From Xenopus tropicalis (Eukaryota; Chordata; Amphibia; Anura; Pipidae), in the NCBI RefSeq assembly GCF_000004195.4, contig NC_030678.2, forward strand, positions 149,425,047-149,489,046: DNA of 64,000 bases. The letters run 5' to 3'. Below are positions 32,380 to 44,692 of the stretch, one piece after another (positions within the stretch are counted from its first letter, which is position 1; each line of letters starts with the position of its first letter). The position numbers were made by a program, and so were the translations under genes. The notes beneath the pieces are model-generated. The model did no database searches. It worked only from the letters and a program-made list of their open reading frames with translations, and was not told the origin of the DNA.

Positions 32380-33420
32380 CGGCCAGGGTTAGAGGTTTCA
32401 AAGTGGTCCTTCCCCCGAGAGATGGGGGTGAGGCACCCAGGCAAGCAGAGGGGTGTGTGGCTACAGGGAAAGGGGACCTTACATATGAATAGGCTTCGGA
32501 GCTGCAGGGGGCCTTCCTTCCTTCCTTGTGGCGCAGGTGACAGACTTCAAGGCGCAATTGAAGCGGGACAACACCGAAAGATAACGCAGAACCAAAATCC
32601 AGACCTGGATGTTCCATTATGTTGTACAGAGAGGGGGACCCCCTCCTCTCCGCGCCCTCCCGTTGGTTCCTGAAGGTGACAGTAGCCCCCTTCTCCCCTC
32701 CTCTCTTGGATGCTAATGACAGATCCCACCCACCCACCATCCAACTCCCACATACCCCGGTCCCGCTCAAACTGACAAATTCAAAAAATTGGAGCCCGTA
32801 GACCCCGCCAACACCTCAATAACTATTCGGGGGGCTTCCCCCGATTTTTAAATATTTTTTCCCGATTTTTCCTGTACTGCTCGGCAGGTGTGGGATGCCC
32901 AACACGTCACTCCCACTCCCTCAAGTGCACGGAGTAGATGCAAAGCCTCCCCCCACCGCCCCTTACAGAGACAGAAGCTGTTAGACTAGCCCGCAGAACT
33001 CGGCACGGTTACTTCCCTTCCTTACCTGCTTCTGCTGCTTCGCTGACACCGCTCACTGTGCGTTGCTTTTTGAAGTTCTCACCTCCCACTCCCCGCTCAT
33101 CTCCACTCCCCTCGTCCTCCAGTCCCTCACCCTCTCGGGAGACAAGCACATCCCAGCCGCACCGTCTATAGTCCCACGCACAGCCGCGCAGCTCCCTGCC
33201 AAATTGTACGGTGGAGTCATGACTCGAAAATGGCGCCGAAAGCGCAGAGCTCCTCATTCAAATTCGTTAGAACCAGCCCCGCCAGCCCCAGGGCATGCCG
33301 GGAAGAACTCCGGCTGTCAAGGAAACCACGCCTATAACCGCCCACCGAGCCACACCTCCTTACACTCAGTAGAAGAGTACGTTTCTGGCCCAGTACCCCA
33401 GCTTCGCCGTACAATAGCAA
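32380..33420. promoter_or_regulatory. GC-rich CpG-containing promoter island, probable DLEU2/DLEU1 start region
   Basis: This is the most GC- and CpG-rich kilobase of the window in otherwise AT-rich DNA. Promoter-like motifs cluster at 33220-33320: a YY1-like AAAATGGCGCC at 33227, an ETS-like CCGGGAAG at about 33298 and GC-box-like CCCCGCC. On the - strand, AGCAG|GTAAGG (exon end at 33026) is a strong splice donor. The location, about 18 kb upstream of the microRNAs on their strand, fits the shared DLEU2/DLEU1 promoter of mammals. The minus-strand first exon would run from roughly 33.2 kb to 33026. The plus-strand (DLEU1-side) exon is not resolved. ORFs here on both strands show no recognised protein. 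Confidence 0.65.
33018..33026 (-). other. Minus-strand splice donor at the island
   Basis: The + strand TTCCTTACC reads on the - strand as G|GTAAGGAA after AGCA, a near-consensus 5' splice site (CAG|GTAAGG). It is the probable end of the first exon of the microRNA host transcript. Confidence 0.55.
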
Positions 33421-36400
33421 CTGTACCCCGGAGTTATATGCCCTTCTGCACAGAGAACTGTGAATTTCTCTAAGAAGGACGATTCATATAAGCGCCGCGC
33501 ATCTCCTAAAGTAACAGGACGCACGGTAGAAGCCAGGCGGCCTCAAACAGATGTGCGACATAAAAGCAGATAAATACGAGAGGCTATACACAACTATAAA
33601 ACTCCTCATGTTGTCCTGCGTATAAAGCAGCTTTCTGCTCACATCAGATAGCTAGTAATACATTCTCAATATTACTTCAGTGCATGCCACAGCCAATTTC
33701 CTAATAAACGCAGAGGCAGGTTTGTTATTGATCAAGACACAAGAACCTATAGTAGCTCCTTCATTTATAACATCCTAGAGAAGTTAGCCCGCAAAATACA
33801 GCAGCAAGTCCCTGTATAACAGGCTACATTTACCCTGGGCACCCCTACTGATTTAGCCTTTCCTTAGCCTTAGCAAAACAACTAGCAAAACTTCCCATAG
33901 CTTTCTATTGAAGCGGTGAAAGCAGAGGGCTGTTTTAGCACTTTTGTTTCCCATCTGATGGCAGCGGTAGGCAATACACCCTATGTGCCATCGGTCAGAC
34001 ACTGCAGAGCAGGCATCAGACAAATCGCAACAATATTACTGCTTCCAAGAGAATTACTGCATGTACAGGACAATTTATAAAGCAATACTTAGTGATTTCC
34101 TGTGTCATTTCTTTACACTACCAGTTGCCATGTCAGCAGTGTAAAAAAAACCAAAAAAAAAAAACTTAAGAAGCATTTGTAAAGCCTCACCAAGTTTACT
34201 GAAGTAATACATTTTTGTATGTGGGGTGCTTCTTAAAATGCTGGGCCACAAATTCCCAAATCAGTTTTTCATTCATTGCACCTACTACTACAGCAGCATG
34301 GGTGGAAGAACCATGTGGCCCCAAGTTTATGTTGAAAGGACCCTTTTATTGCCTGTTTTTAAAATATATTCAATATGCATCTGTATGTGCTTGAGCCTGT
34401 CATTTCAATTTCAACATATTCCACAGCACTGTACAATAGGAGTTAAACATACAGATTCCATACAAAATGTAATAGATACATGAAGTGGACCCCGCTCAGT
34501 AGAGCTTGTAATGTAAAGCAGGATGGAGTACAAAACACAAGGTTGGGCAAAGCAGAGAGTCAGTAGAGTGAAAGAGGTGGCATTCATCATTGCATTTACC
34601 AGGTGGTAGCAGTGTATAGCATATACTGTAAGAATGCTAGGACGGAAGCTTCTCTAAAGAAATATAATTTACTATATCAATCTAAAGTATTGCTTTATAA
34701 ATGTAAGAACGTTAGAATTTCAGAGAAGGGGTGCAGCTCTATGTTAATGTGAGTATATGAAGAGGTAATGAGCCTTGTGTTAAGTAACAGATCAAAATAA
34801 AGTTATTAGAGTATTGCAATTTAACCAAATACTTTTTTTTTTCAAAAATCATTCTTTAATGCCTCTTTTGAAAAAAATGTTTTTGCAAAATACATGCAAA
34901 TGGCATATAGTATTCTGTTTAAAAACGTCTCTACCCTGTTTGATTTCAGGGGAGCCCAGCATTGCCATCCCTTTCCTATAGACACTTATTTTCATCTGGG
35001 ACCAATCTCACATTTGGCCAAGCCTCACCCTTCCTTTAAACATATGTATTGCACTACTGCCTACTCATATCCTGTGCTTCACTCTTTGTGCTTGGTTCTC
35101 ACCATCATTTAGATGAGATTTTATTTTTAGTTGTTTGTCAGATTAATTTCCCCAAATTAACACTGGTAACATATGGTTGCTGCTTAGTTTTTCTAGTACA
35201 TATTATTCCTATACATAGAAAGAATATTACATTATACACTAGGGTTATAGGCCTCTTATATAAGAACAAAAAAAATTTAAGACATTTATATGCATAACTT
35301 TGTTTAGGAGGATGTGCCATTTAAAGCCAGGTTGGGGTAAACTCTGGGAATAGCAGAAGCATAGGGTTTGGGTAGGATCCAGAGCAATGGTACATATTAC
35401 TTCATGGTATAGCATCCTCTACATAGGGTGAGAGCAATTAAAAACAGCATCTGTAGTTTACTATTAATTGAAAGGTGTTGGATAAAGGTATCACAAGCAC
35501 AACATAGTGAGGCAACAGATTCTGACACCCCATTTACATTATATACAGAGTGATGAAGTGGGTGTGCAACTTCCTACCTACTTAATCTTTTGCTATTCTA
35601 TGTTCTCTTTTGCATTTTTGTCTTTCCCTAACTCTTCCCATGCATTTTTCTTCGTCTTTTCCCTGCTGCACTTTGCCCAATTTGACATTGGCCTTGTCTT
35701 CTCCATTCTGCTTTCGGCTTCTATCACAGTCTGCTCTATGCTTCTAAATTTTACTCTTATTAAAAAAAATAATCTTTTCTCTAATTCTACTCTCACGGTT
35801 GCTCTCCTCTTCCATTTGACCCTCATTTTGTCAAATGCAGTCTTCAGTCCTTATAATAGACTCAGGCCTCATCGCATTAAACAGACAAGTGCACAGTCCA
35901 AAGTTACTGCTATTGCTCTCTATTACGCACCCCAGTTTAGCAGGCTGGGCAGGTGGATCACATGATTTATAGCATTACTGAAGCAGAGAGCATCACTGTA
36001 ATGCTAAATCCAATCCACCTAGTCCAAACCAAAAAGCTTTGCACACTGTCAAGGAGCAGTTTTTGGCCAGTTCTCCCAGTCAGCTCCAGCCTGATTAGGT
36101 TAATTAGATGGTTCAAAGATCAGATTGCCCTGACAAATGAACGAAGAATCTCCAGATGGACCCAAGCACTAGTGGGCCCCGTAGTAAGAAAATTTTCACT
36201 GGTCCTTTCTTATTTTTACTACATACCTTCACATCAATATACTGTAAAAACAAAATGTATAAGCACTGATGAGTAGCACTGATGAGAGTAGGCCCCACAT
36301 ACTAATATCTATTTTGAACCCCATTGAGGCCTAGTACAACACTTGATGACACCTGTGTACAGACAAACTATTGAGACAAGGCCACCAACTCATCTGGTTT

Positions 36401-37799
36401 GGCATCAGAGCCTTGAATAATTACTACTTATAGTGTAGACCCCCCCCCCCATTAAAACAAACTACACTTCTATAATGTTAATGCTTTATGCTGACCAATG
36501 AGTTCATGATCTTTGTTTGGCTTATAACACTGCCATACATTGTATTCTGCTTAGTCTCTGTACTACTGTAAATTCTGCATAGGAGGAAAACTTGCCAAAT
36601 TATTATAACAATATAGGCCTGTAAACAACTGAAAAATCTAATTCTGAAGGATAAGAGCTTTAGCCACAGAACACTGTTTTTTTTATTCTTTTTCACTTTC
36701 AGATTCCTATTTTCCTTCTGCAGTGGAAGTCAATTAAAGCAAGTACTTGTATTCCTTTGAAAATAGAGGTTGACATATTCCAGATTTTCACATTTCATCT
36801 ACTATGCATTAATCAGTTTTTGCTGGGTTAAAGTTATATGTACATGCAACTGAAAGCAGTATCTGTGTGGCTGTTTATATTCTCAGCTCTATCTGTTCCG
36901 ATTCTTAAATCCATACAGCAGAAGCCAGCTGATTAACAGGCCTGAAGGAAAACTGGTTTCTGCTACACTCAAGAGTCAGAACAAAAGATCGCAAAACAGA
37001 GATAAACAAACAAATCTAAAATGTGACACAATTAAAGTTGGAGAGAGAAAAAAGCTCAAATATATTTCAGTTAATATAAGAATGAATAATTAATTTCATT
37101 GTTGCTGTGAATTTTGTTCAGTTTTACTTGAGCGTTTCTCTCCACAGAAATATTGCAACTCAGCTCAAGTAGCATTTTTATGACATTTCCCCAACTACAG
37201 ACCAAAATTCAATTAGCATACATTGCAGTATGGCTTGGGTTTATGCTTAGCCAGTGTAATTTGGTACTTTTAGTTAAGTTTCCAGTGGTAAAAGTCAGAA
37301 GATATTTTGACGAGGAGAATTAAGCTAAAATGTTACCAAAGATCCTTGTGTAAAGGTAACATTGAGGTAATCTCTCTTGGGGGTCAAAGTGCTGAGTGTT
37401 CAGACGAGGCTCAATACATAATGCAACAATACTGCAGAAGTTTTAATAGACATGATTATAAACTAACTGTAATACACACCATTAAGGAGAGGCAGCAAAA
37501 AGGTACAGGAGACATGACCCTGGAAAGTATGTCATATGCATTATACTATTTTGTGAGCTGTGCCCCCAGGTTCAGTTTAATAGCCTTTCCAGTAGCCGTT
37601 GCAAAATATAATATGAACAGTGAGGCCAAGTAAAGTGTGGTGATTGTACTTTTTACCGTCATTCTATCAAAATAGGAATCCAGTTGATTGATAACACGTA
37701 CCACTAGATGAAGGGGTCATCAGGCACACAGGTGCAAATGGCAACATTGCATGCATTCCAATCTGTTTAAAAGTGTGATCCCTTGCTTAACATGGATGG
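33421..37799. other. Non-coding stretch, DLEU1 side
   Basis: No protein gene is recognised. At about 34390-34620 the sequence has words such as CACAGCACTGTACAATAGG and TAGAGCTTGTAATGTAAA, typical of an old dispersed repeat; similar words are at 28000-28020 and 47098-47115. A pyrimidine-rich open frame at 35507-35965 has no recognisable domain. Confidence 0.45.
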
Positions 37800-38490
37800 T
37801 TAAAGGGGTGGTCAATCTTTACATTAACTTTTAGCATGTTACAGAATGTCCTATTCCTAGCAACTTGGTTGCTAAGGTAAACAAAACCCTAGCAACCAAA
37901 AACTGCCAACATTCCACACTGGAGAACTGCTGAACAAAAAGCTAAATAACTGAAAAAACAACAAAAAATAATACACGAAGACCAACTGCAGTTTGTCTCA
38001 GAATATCATTTTCTACATCATAGTAAAAGGTAACTTAAAGGAACAGTAACATCAAAAATTGTAAAAATTAAAGTAATGATGAAAGTAAAAATGAAAGTAA
38101 TTAAAATATAATGTGCTGTTGCTCTGCAAAAAAACTGGTGTTTTTGCTACAGAAAAGCTACTATATAAATAAGCTGCTGTGTAGCCATGGGGGCAGCCAT
38201 TCAAGCTGGAAAAAAGGAGAAAAGGCACAGGTTACATAGCAGATAACTAGCAGATAAGCCCCATATAATGGGGGTTTATCTGTTATCTGCTAAGTAACCT
38301 GTGCCTTTTCTCCTTTGAATGGCTGCCCCCATGGCTACACAGCAGCTAACTTATATAAACTATAGTAGTCTTCTGAGGCAAACACACCAGTTGTAGCAAT
38401 GCAGGGCAACAGACCATTATATTGTTATTACTTTTATACACTTTCATTTTTTGGTGTTATTGTTCCTTTAAAGGTAAACAGCCCCTTTAA
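37800..38490. mobile_element. T2-type MITE (TTAAAGGGG family) with a second MITE inside
   Basis: TTAAAGGGGTGGTCAATCTT at the left and AAACAGCCCCTTTAA at the right, with TTAA at 37800-37803 and 38487-38490. The interior shares GGTTGCTA, CCCTAGCAACC, AAAAGCTAAATAAC and GACCAACTGCAG with the decayed copy at 13.3-14.5 kb. It is interrupted close to its right end by the element at 38035-38471. Confidence 0.85.
38035..38471. mobile_element. T2-type MITE, AGGAACAGTAAC family, copy 3, nested
   Basis: TTAA at 38035-38038 and 38468-38471 flank the AGGAACAGTAAC / GTTATTGTTCCT ends. Removing it rejoins AAAAGGTAAC and AAAGGTAAACAGCCCC of the outer element. The same GCTGTGTAGCCATGGGGGCA palindrome as in copies 1 and 2 is present. 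Confidence 0.9.
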
Positions 38491-41400
38491 TTTACTGTAG
38501 AAAATAAGGTAGAACGTACCAATTAATCAGACACACCAGATGCCTCTTAGCCATGTCTGTTTCACCCTGGCCATACTCATTTTGCCTAGCCCAGCTCCAC
38601 CCTGGCCATGCCTATTCTGCCTAGCCCAGCTAGGCCCAGGCCACACCCAATTTACAGCCCTCCCGCACTGCCTATTTTCAAGGACTTTGGTTTGCATTTT
38701 AATGTTTTATTTTTTCTTTTGTAGTGGGATATGCAAATATTATGGACATATTATGGACAGTGGGCAACAGGGCTGAGGGTGGCAGGGGTGAGGGTGAAGG
38801 GACAGGGTGAGGGTGGCAAATCAGAGTGATGTCCAAAAACAAATCTGTATGACCAGACATGTCAGATTTATACTAAAAAAAATCTTTAAAAAGTAAATAA
38901 AATCACGTTCCAAATCTACAAAAAATTAAATGCTTTCTTTACTTCAAAATACTGCCATTTACATTCAAATCAGTAGTAACCCATTAACCATCTCAGGTAT
39001 TCTCCCTTTCAGCTGTTCAGAGCATTGATGGTTACAATCACCACCATGGTGCAACACTGCAGACTAGGGTTAATCTCCATGCCGAAAACCAAATGCCTAT
39101 GTCCTTCCCCTGGTCCTGATGCATGTTTACATTAATGCAAAATTAGTCAAGTTACGATTTCAGTCATGTTACAATTTCAGTTCCTGCATTCATTCCACTT
39201 GTGAATTAGTCACTCTTAACCAACAAGAAGGATGCCAAAAAGAGACTTAGATATTGCAGCAGCCAAGACACCTTACATTAGAATTTGCCTAAAACATTGC
39301 CTAAAACACACAATATAAGGCACATTTTATTTAATTAAAAATCTTAAATTATAATAGATTTTCCCTTTTTTACACCCTCCTAATTGGTGTTGGTCAGTTT
39401 TCTGTTACTAAATATATCCATAAAATTGCTTTATTGTTTTAAAGCCATAACAAATTTATTTCCTGATCTTGTAAGGTTGTCTTACCTCAATCTGGTAATT
39501 AGAACAGCAGTCTATAACTCCGATTTTTGTGCGAGTCCTTGCTCCTCAGTAAGGTGGCCGTTGCTACACGTGCCACAGATAAAACTATAGATTACTCTGA
39601 AAATTCTGTGAAATGATGCTGCATTGTGGCTAAAATAAACAGTGAATCTTGTGTGAATGTTGTACTTTGTACTTGCAAAAAAATTGAGCCCTGTTGTAAC
39701 ACCAATGTGGTATTCACTTGTGCACTTTTCTGCCTTCCCATGTTTGTGGCATGCAGCAAAAGAAGCCAAATTCCTGCTTTCTGTCTATTTAGATTCGTTT
39801 TTATTTCAATATGTTAAGCATTTAAATTGGTATGATAAACAACTTGCAGTACAAAGTAAAAAATAGTGTGACAATGAAGTATATATGAGAGAACATGTTT
39901 AAAATAAACAAGGTTCTCAATAACTAACGGATTATAGAAGGGCTTTAACAGGTGTGGTGGCTCTAAAATAGATGCAAATGTTGCTAGTATTGACACCATT
40001 CATTACTAGAACCCAAACAAGCTCCATGCACTTCTGTATAGTTGTCAGTGTGCTAGGGTGAATGGTGCACTACTGAATCTGTGAAACCCTGGAGCTACCG
40101 CAACCCTGATTGTAGCATTAGTTCCAGGGTTTACACAGTAGGATGAGTAAATAGGTGCATCATACATGGCAAAAAATGAACCAATGCAATTTTAACACTG
40201 CATACCGGAAATTACATTATCCCCATTTTGAAATTGAATCACTACTTGAAAACACACGGTCTACTGCTTTCATTGTAACTAATTGGGTACAAGTGAGGAG
40301 GATGCAACTTCCCATGTGACTGCAATTACGTTGGAATTCACTGGACATGTTGATTTACACTGGGGAAATCGCACACTGCATCTGGTAAGTAAATCCCCCA
40401 AGTCTAGACCTATGTCCATGGTTCTGAACAGAAGATCTTATCAACCATAACCCTCCCAAAAAAGCAATTACGCAGGACAAAGAATATCCATGTTCACTAA
40501 CTTGCATAAAAGGAAGTGTTCAACACAGGACATAGGGAGTCCTAAACTAAACATAATACCTAAACAAATGCAAAGATAAATTTCCACATTTGTGAGACTC
40601 AGCTGGAGTTACCTTGCAATGTTTAGAGGATTGCCCCTCCTATCAGTTATGATGGCAAAACAGCTTGCCAAAGTGGTCTATTGACAGCAAAAAAAAAAGT
40701 AAAAGTAGCATGTTGTATTAGGCTACTGGCACATGTGGCAGATCCTTGGCCTGCAAAGTTTTGTGCCAAAATCTGCTCAGTGTGCCTGCACCCAGGCCAA
40801 CACATTGGCGTCAGGTGCAGGCACAATAAGAAGCATTTAGAGAAAGGGCCTGTGATGCCCGAAACATGTTGTGTGGGTTGCAATAAAGTTGCACTATAAG
40901 CAGTGCTGAGAGACACAATGGCCAGATGCAGATTTACTAACTAGTACCAATTGGAGTATGTGGTGCAAAGGACGGAGCACCAGTGAGACAACTTACAAGA
41001 CAGTAAGATGTTTTCAGTGTATTACCTTGGTCTAAAGCTTTTAGGAGTGTAGGGGCATATCCTTAGCCTGTGTTTATACGCTTCAGGTGAACCTCAAACA
41101 TAGTCTAACTGCTTAGTATGTATGCACACTTCCAGACTGCTCTTGAATCCCCGAATGACATGAATAGGGTGATTTAATACACTGCTCTGATCATGTATAA
41201 AGGGTTGGGCATGCAACATTATAAGACTCAATTGTACTGTTCACAAACGCCTATTTTTTAATATATGAAGTTAAAAGAATGACAGTTATACTAACTGAAG
41301 TTATATTATCTGGCCAAAGTAAATTTAGACTTTGTATTATTGGCACTTCTAAGTGCCTTTATTTTCAAATAATAATACGGTTGTAAAGTGACTATGAGTA

Positions 41401-41868
41401 TGGATATTTCATGTTATTGCCTTTATACAGCAAATTCTACTGCATGCAAAGAAAAAAGTAATTGCACCAAAGTATGTTCATTACTTATATTGTTTTCTTC
41501 TATTGATGTTATTCACCGGCCGTTACTTTAATGTTTAACCCAGCCTCCATCTGTTTTTAGGAGATAGGGTGCTATATGTACTATAATAAATGAAATATAC
41601 TGTATATTAGGTTTCGATTTACTGATCGGGGCATGAGGTGATTAGCTTACTTTTATCTATAACCTTAATGTTCTTTATGTGGACAGGCACCAATACAAAT
41701 GGCTTGTACTGACACACTGCCAGTAGGCCCCAAGGCCAGTTTCTCTTTTGTTCCTGGAAGTTTGTACTGTTCCAGGTATTTAAAATTGCACAAAAGTATT
41801 TCAGTGTTGCACTGGCAAGAAAGCAATGCCCAGTCATTTATCTCACTCAGTAAGCTATGGATTAGATA
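38491..41868. other. Non-coding stretch
   Basis: No gene is seen. A fragment at about 40721-40900 (GGCTACTGGCACATGTGGCA, then CCTGCACCCAGGCC and GGTGCAGGCAC) is related to the TTA-flanked GGCTAATGCCACAC elements; its left side is preceded by TTA at 40718-40720. Short ORFs are random. Confidence 0.45.
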
Positions 41869-42357
41869 TTGGGGCCGATTCATCAAAGTAAGAGTTCGAA
41901 TCACGAAATGGGTAAAATTCAGACTAGATACGATAATTTCTCATAATCGCAAATATCACAAAAATGCTTATGAAAAAAAGTATTAGTCACGATAATATTG
42001 TATTGGCGATCCAATAGTCATGAAATTTTCCTATCCGAACGATCATAAACAGCAGGAAAACCTTTTTCTGACTTTGATCCTTCAGTGCATGATTTTGGAA
42101 GCCTCTCATAGGACTCAATGTCACTCTGCAGCTCCAACCTAGCCAATGGAAAGTCACGATACCGATACTTGAATGAATCCGAAACTTTCGTACTCTGCGC
42201 GACAATACGATTTTGTCACGTAATTTTTGACGCACAGTACGAAAAAGTCACGCAAATTAGCGAAAAAACCTGCGAAAAAACGCAAGGTACAAAAACTTAG
42301 AAAAAATATATTTTTCTTGTATTCAGAGGCAATCGTATTTTCATAAATGTGCCCATA
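41869..42357. mobile_element. Frog MITE with GGGGCCGATTCATCAAA ends
   Basis: The left end TTGGGGCCGATTCATCAAA pairs with the right end, which reads TTTCATAAATGTGCCCATA. Internal stretches rich in TCACGAT, CGAAA and ACGCA are typical of this CpG-containing frog repeat. It has no coding capacity. Confidence 0.7.
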
Positions 42358-43150
42358 GTGTTTAAAACAAAAATTGTAATATCTTTACTAGGAATGTGGA
42401 TTTCTGAGTCTCACTGTTGGCTCACGCTTCCACATATAGTAACTTTTACTACTACACACTACTACACAATGCCCCCACCTGCCCATATTCTCTTTCTTAT
42501 CTAAGGTTATGTGACCAAGTGAAGAAGACATGGAGCAAGCAGTTGAGGAGACCAAAGCAAAAAAGTTTTAATTGCTTGCGTGGAAATTTCTTCTCCCCCC
42601 AACACATTTTGGTCAGACTTACCACCAACATAACATTGGATCAATTTTCACATGCGTTCATGTACTGTATGTCTTTCCATACTATACCAATGCCTATCCT
42701 CAAAATCTCAGCCCCCTCCAAAATTCACTGAATATCCTTTTCCCAGGTAACTTTTACATTCTGCATGGAAAAGCAGCAAAGGTTAATCTAACCACAGCCT
42801 GGATATTCCTGTTGCCCAGCTAAACAGGGCAATTTGGTAATGGTAAAACATTCGTATTGCATAAAAGCCAGAAAATACAGAAGTCATTTTCCGGCACTTG
42901 CAGGATCCAAAAAGGCTTGTTTTCGTCTGCAAGTGCAGTGAGCAGAGTGACATTTGCATCATATTCTTTCATTTTAAAAGATGGAAATTTGACTCTATTC
43001 CTCGAATGAATTACGGTCAAGTACTCTGACATAATCGTTATATTACCCACTAGTATAATTATAATTAGTAGTATGGCCAATTCAGCTCCGCTTCAAGGGT
43101 CCTGTGGGCGGGGGGGAGTTTATCACTTTAAAAATCAGAATTTTGTCTCT
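42358..43150. other. Non-coding stretch
   Basis: Nothing recognised apart from short random ORFs. Confidence 0.45.
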
Positions 43151-43813
43151 TTAAAAGGAAAACTATACCCCCAGAATAAATATTTAACCAACAGATAATT
43201 TATATTATGTTAAGTGACATATTAAAGAATCTTGCCAAACTGGAATATATATCAGTAAATATTGCCCCTTTACATCCTTTCCCTTGATCCACCATTTGGT
43301 GATGGGCTGTGTGCTCCCTCAGAGATCAGCTGACAGGAAGTGATGCAGCTCTAACTGTAGTGTGGGAGTAAAAGGCAGAACTCCGACCATTAATTGGCTG
43401 ATTTGGCCTAGCATGTATGTGTGCCTTGGCTTGGGGGCGGCCATTTATTCTTAAAATGGCAGTTTTCTATTTAGGAGTACCCAATAGCACATACTACGAA
43501 AAAAGTATATTTTTATGAAAATGGTTTATTAAGATGAAGCAGGGTTTTACATATGAGCTGGTTTATACAATATATCTTTATAGCAGCGGTTCTCAACCCA
43601 TGGGTCGCGACCCCTTTGGGGGTTGAACAACCCTTTCACAGGGGTCGCCTAAGACCATCGGAAAACACATATTTCCGATGGTCTTAGGAATAATTTTAAG
43701 GTTGGGGGTCACCACAACATGAGGAACTGTATTAAAGGGTCGCGGCATTAGGGAGGTTGAGAACCACTGCTTTATAGAGACCTACATTGTTTGGGGGTAT
43801 ACTTTTCCTTTAA
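43151..43813. mobile_element. T2-type MITE (same family as 12128-12835), hosting a SPIN element
   Basis: The left end TTAAAAGGAAAACTATACCC and the right end GGGGGTATACTTTTCCTTTAA are inverted repeats with TTAA outside. The interior (CACCATTTGGTGATGGGCTG, CTCAGAGATCAGCTGACAGG) is the reverse complement of the 12-kb copy. It contains a 186-bp SPIN insertion at 43584-43769. Confidence 0.85.
43584..43769 (+). mobile_element. SPIN-type hAT MITE with perfect 8-bp target duplication
   Basis: The ends CAGCGGTTCTCAACC and GGTTGAGAACCACTG are terminal inverted repeats of the SPIN (Space Invader) hAT family. The 8-bp target duplication CTTTATAG is exact (43576-43583 and 43770-43777), as expected for hAT. 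The interior TCGCCTAAGACCATCGGAAA and its partner match the non-autonomous SPIN consensus as I remember it. SPIN elements are known to have moved horizontally between tetrapods, frogs included. Confidence 0.92.
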
Positions 43814-44408
43814 GTTACTGGGCTTTTTGCCACCCCCGGTAATTTGCTGAGCGCTGCTGCCTGAGGTGAGTTTCTCAACTCGCCTCATGGCAGCAACGCC
43901 CCTGGGCCAATTATTTGTCACTGGTAACAAGTTTACTCATTCCATCAAAAGGAAACAGGACAGTAACTGAAATAACAAACTCATTTAATGACCATTTTAA
44001 GTCAGATTGTTGAGGAGAAATCATGCTATACTGGCTCTATTGATCTCTAATAAGCCAGAAAGTATGTGTGCAAGTACTAGAACACCTCGGTAATAGTAAC
44101 CATAATGTTATCTCAATGTTTGTTGCAAAAAGTAAATATACACTGGGTCAACAAAGACTATTTCAGGAAAGGGAATTTCTGAACAGATGGGACATTTTAT
44201 TTTCTGCTAAAAACACAAAACAGAAATTATTGGTCATTTAAAATGGTATTAAATAATTACCATTCTCAATTTATTTCCTTAACAAGAAATGTAAGAGCGT
44301 TAAGGACTACCTTATATGGCTTAACTTAGAAGTATGTGGCATAACTCAGAAATAAGGAAGCTAATAGGAATGAAGAAGAAAGCATTTATAAACTGTGTCT
44401 GTGTCTAA

Positions 44409-44692
44409 AGGTGGCCATACACGCACCGATAATATCGTACGAAACCTCATTTCGTACGATATTCGGTGCGTGTATGGTATGTCGGCAAGTCGACCGATAT
44501 CGCAGGAAGCTGCTGTTTGAAAATTTTGATCAGGCGCCATAGAAGGCGCCTGACCAAAATCTCCCTTCAGCGCTGAATCGTCAGAAGGAGGTAGAAATCC
44601 TATTGTTTCTACCTCCTTACCTGACGATTCAGCCCTGAATGGTGTGTGGCGGATCTGACGATGTTTCGTGCGACCGATGTGTATGGCCAGCT
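44409..44692. mobile_element. TAA-flanked palindromic MITE (PIF/Harbinger-like)
   Basis: AGGTGGCCATACACG and TGTGTATGGCCAGCT are inverted ends flanked by TAA (44406-44408 and 44693-44695). It contains nested palindromes: ATATCGTACGAAA with TTTCGTACGATAT, GGCGCC pairs, and GTAGAAATCC/TTTCTACCTCC. Same family as 18541-18866 in reverse orientation, and better preserved. Confidence 0.88.

Larger units (their letters stand above)
14577..33250 (-). ncRNA. dleu2: Putative DLEU2-type primary transcript hosting miR-15a/16
   Basis: In mammals miR-15a/16-1 lie in an intron of the long non-coding RNA DLEU2, transcribed opposite to TRIM13 and KCNRG from a CpG-rich promoter shared with DLEU1. Here both hairpins are on the - strand, and about 18 kb upstream on that strand is a GC-rich island with a strong splice donor (exon ending at 33026, AGCAG|GTAAGG). 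That geometry supports an equivalent host RNA. Internal exons and the 3' end cannot be fixed from sequence, so the left boundary given is only the last microRNA; the real RNA may reach past KCNRG. No conserved ORF is expected or seen. Confidence 0.5.

Noticed and set aside
33063..33473. 136-codon ORF in the GC-rich island
   Set aside because: Open frames are expected in GC-rich promoter DNA. No domain is seen and the codon use is that of simple Ser/Pro-rich noise.
35507..35965. 152-codon hydrophobic ORF
   Set aside because: The pyrimidine-rich sequence gives Phe/Leu/Ser-rich translation that mimics membrane segments. There is no conserved motif and the opposite strand is equally open.
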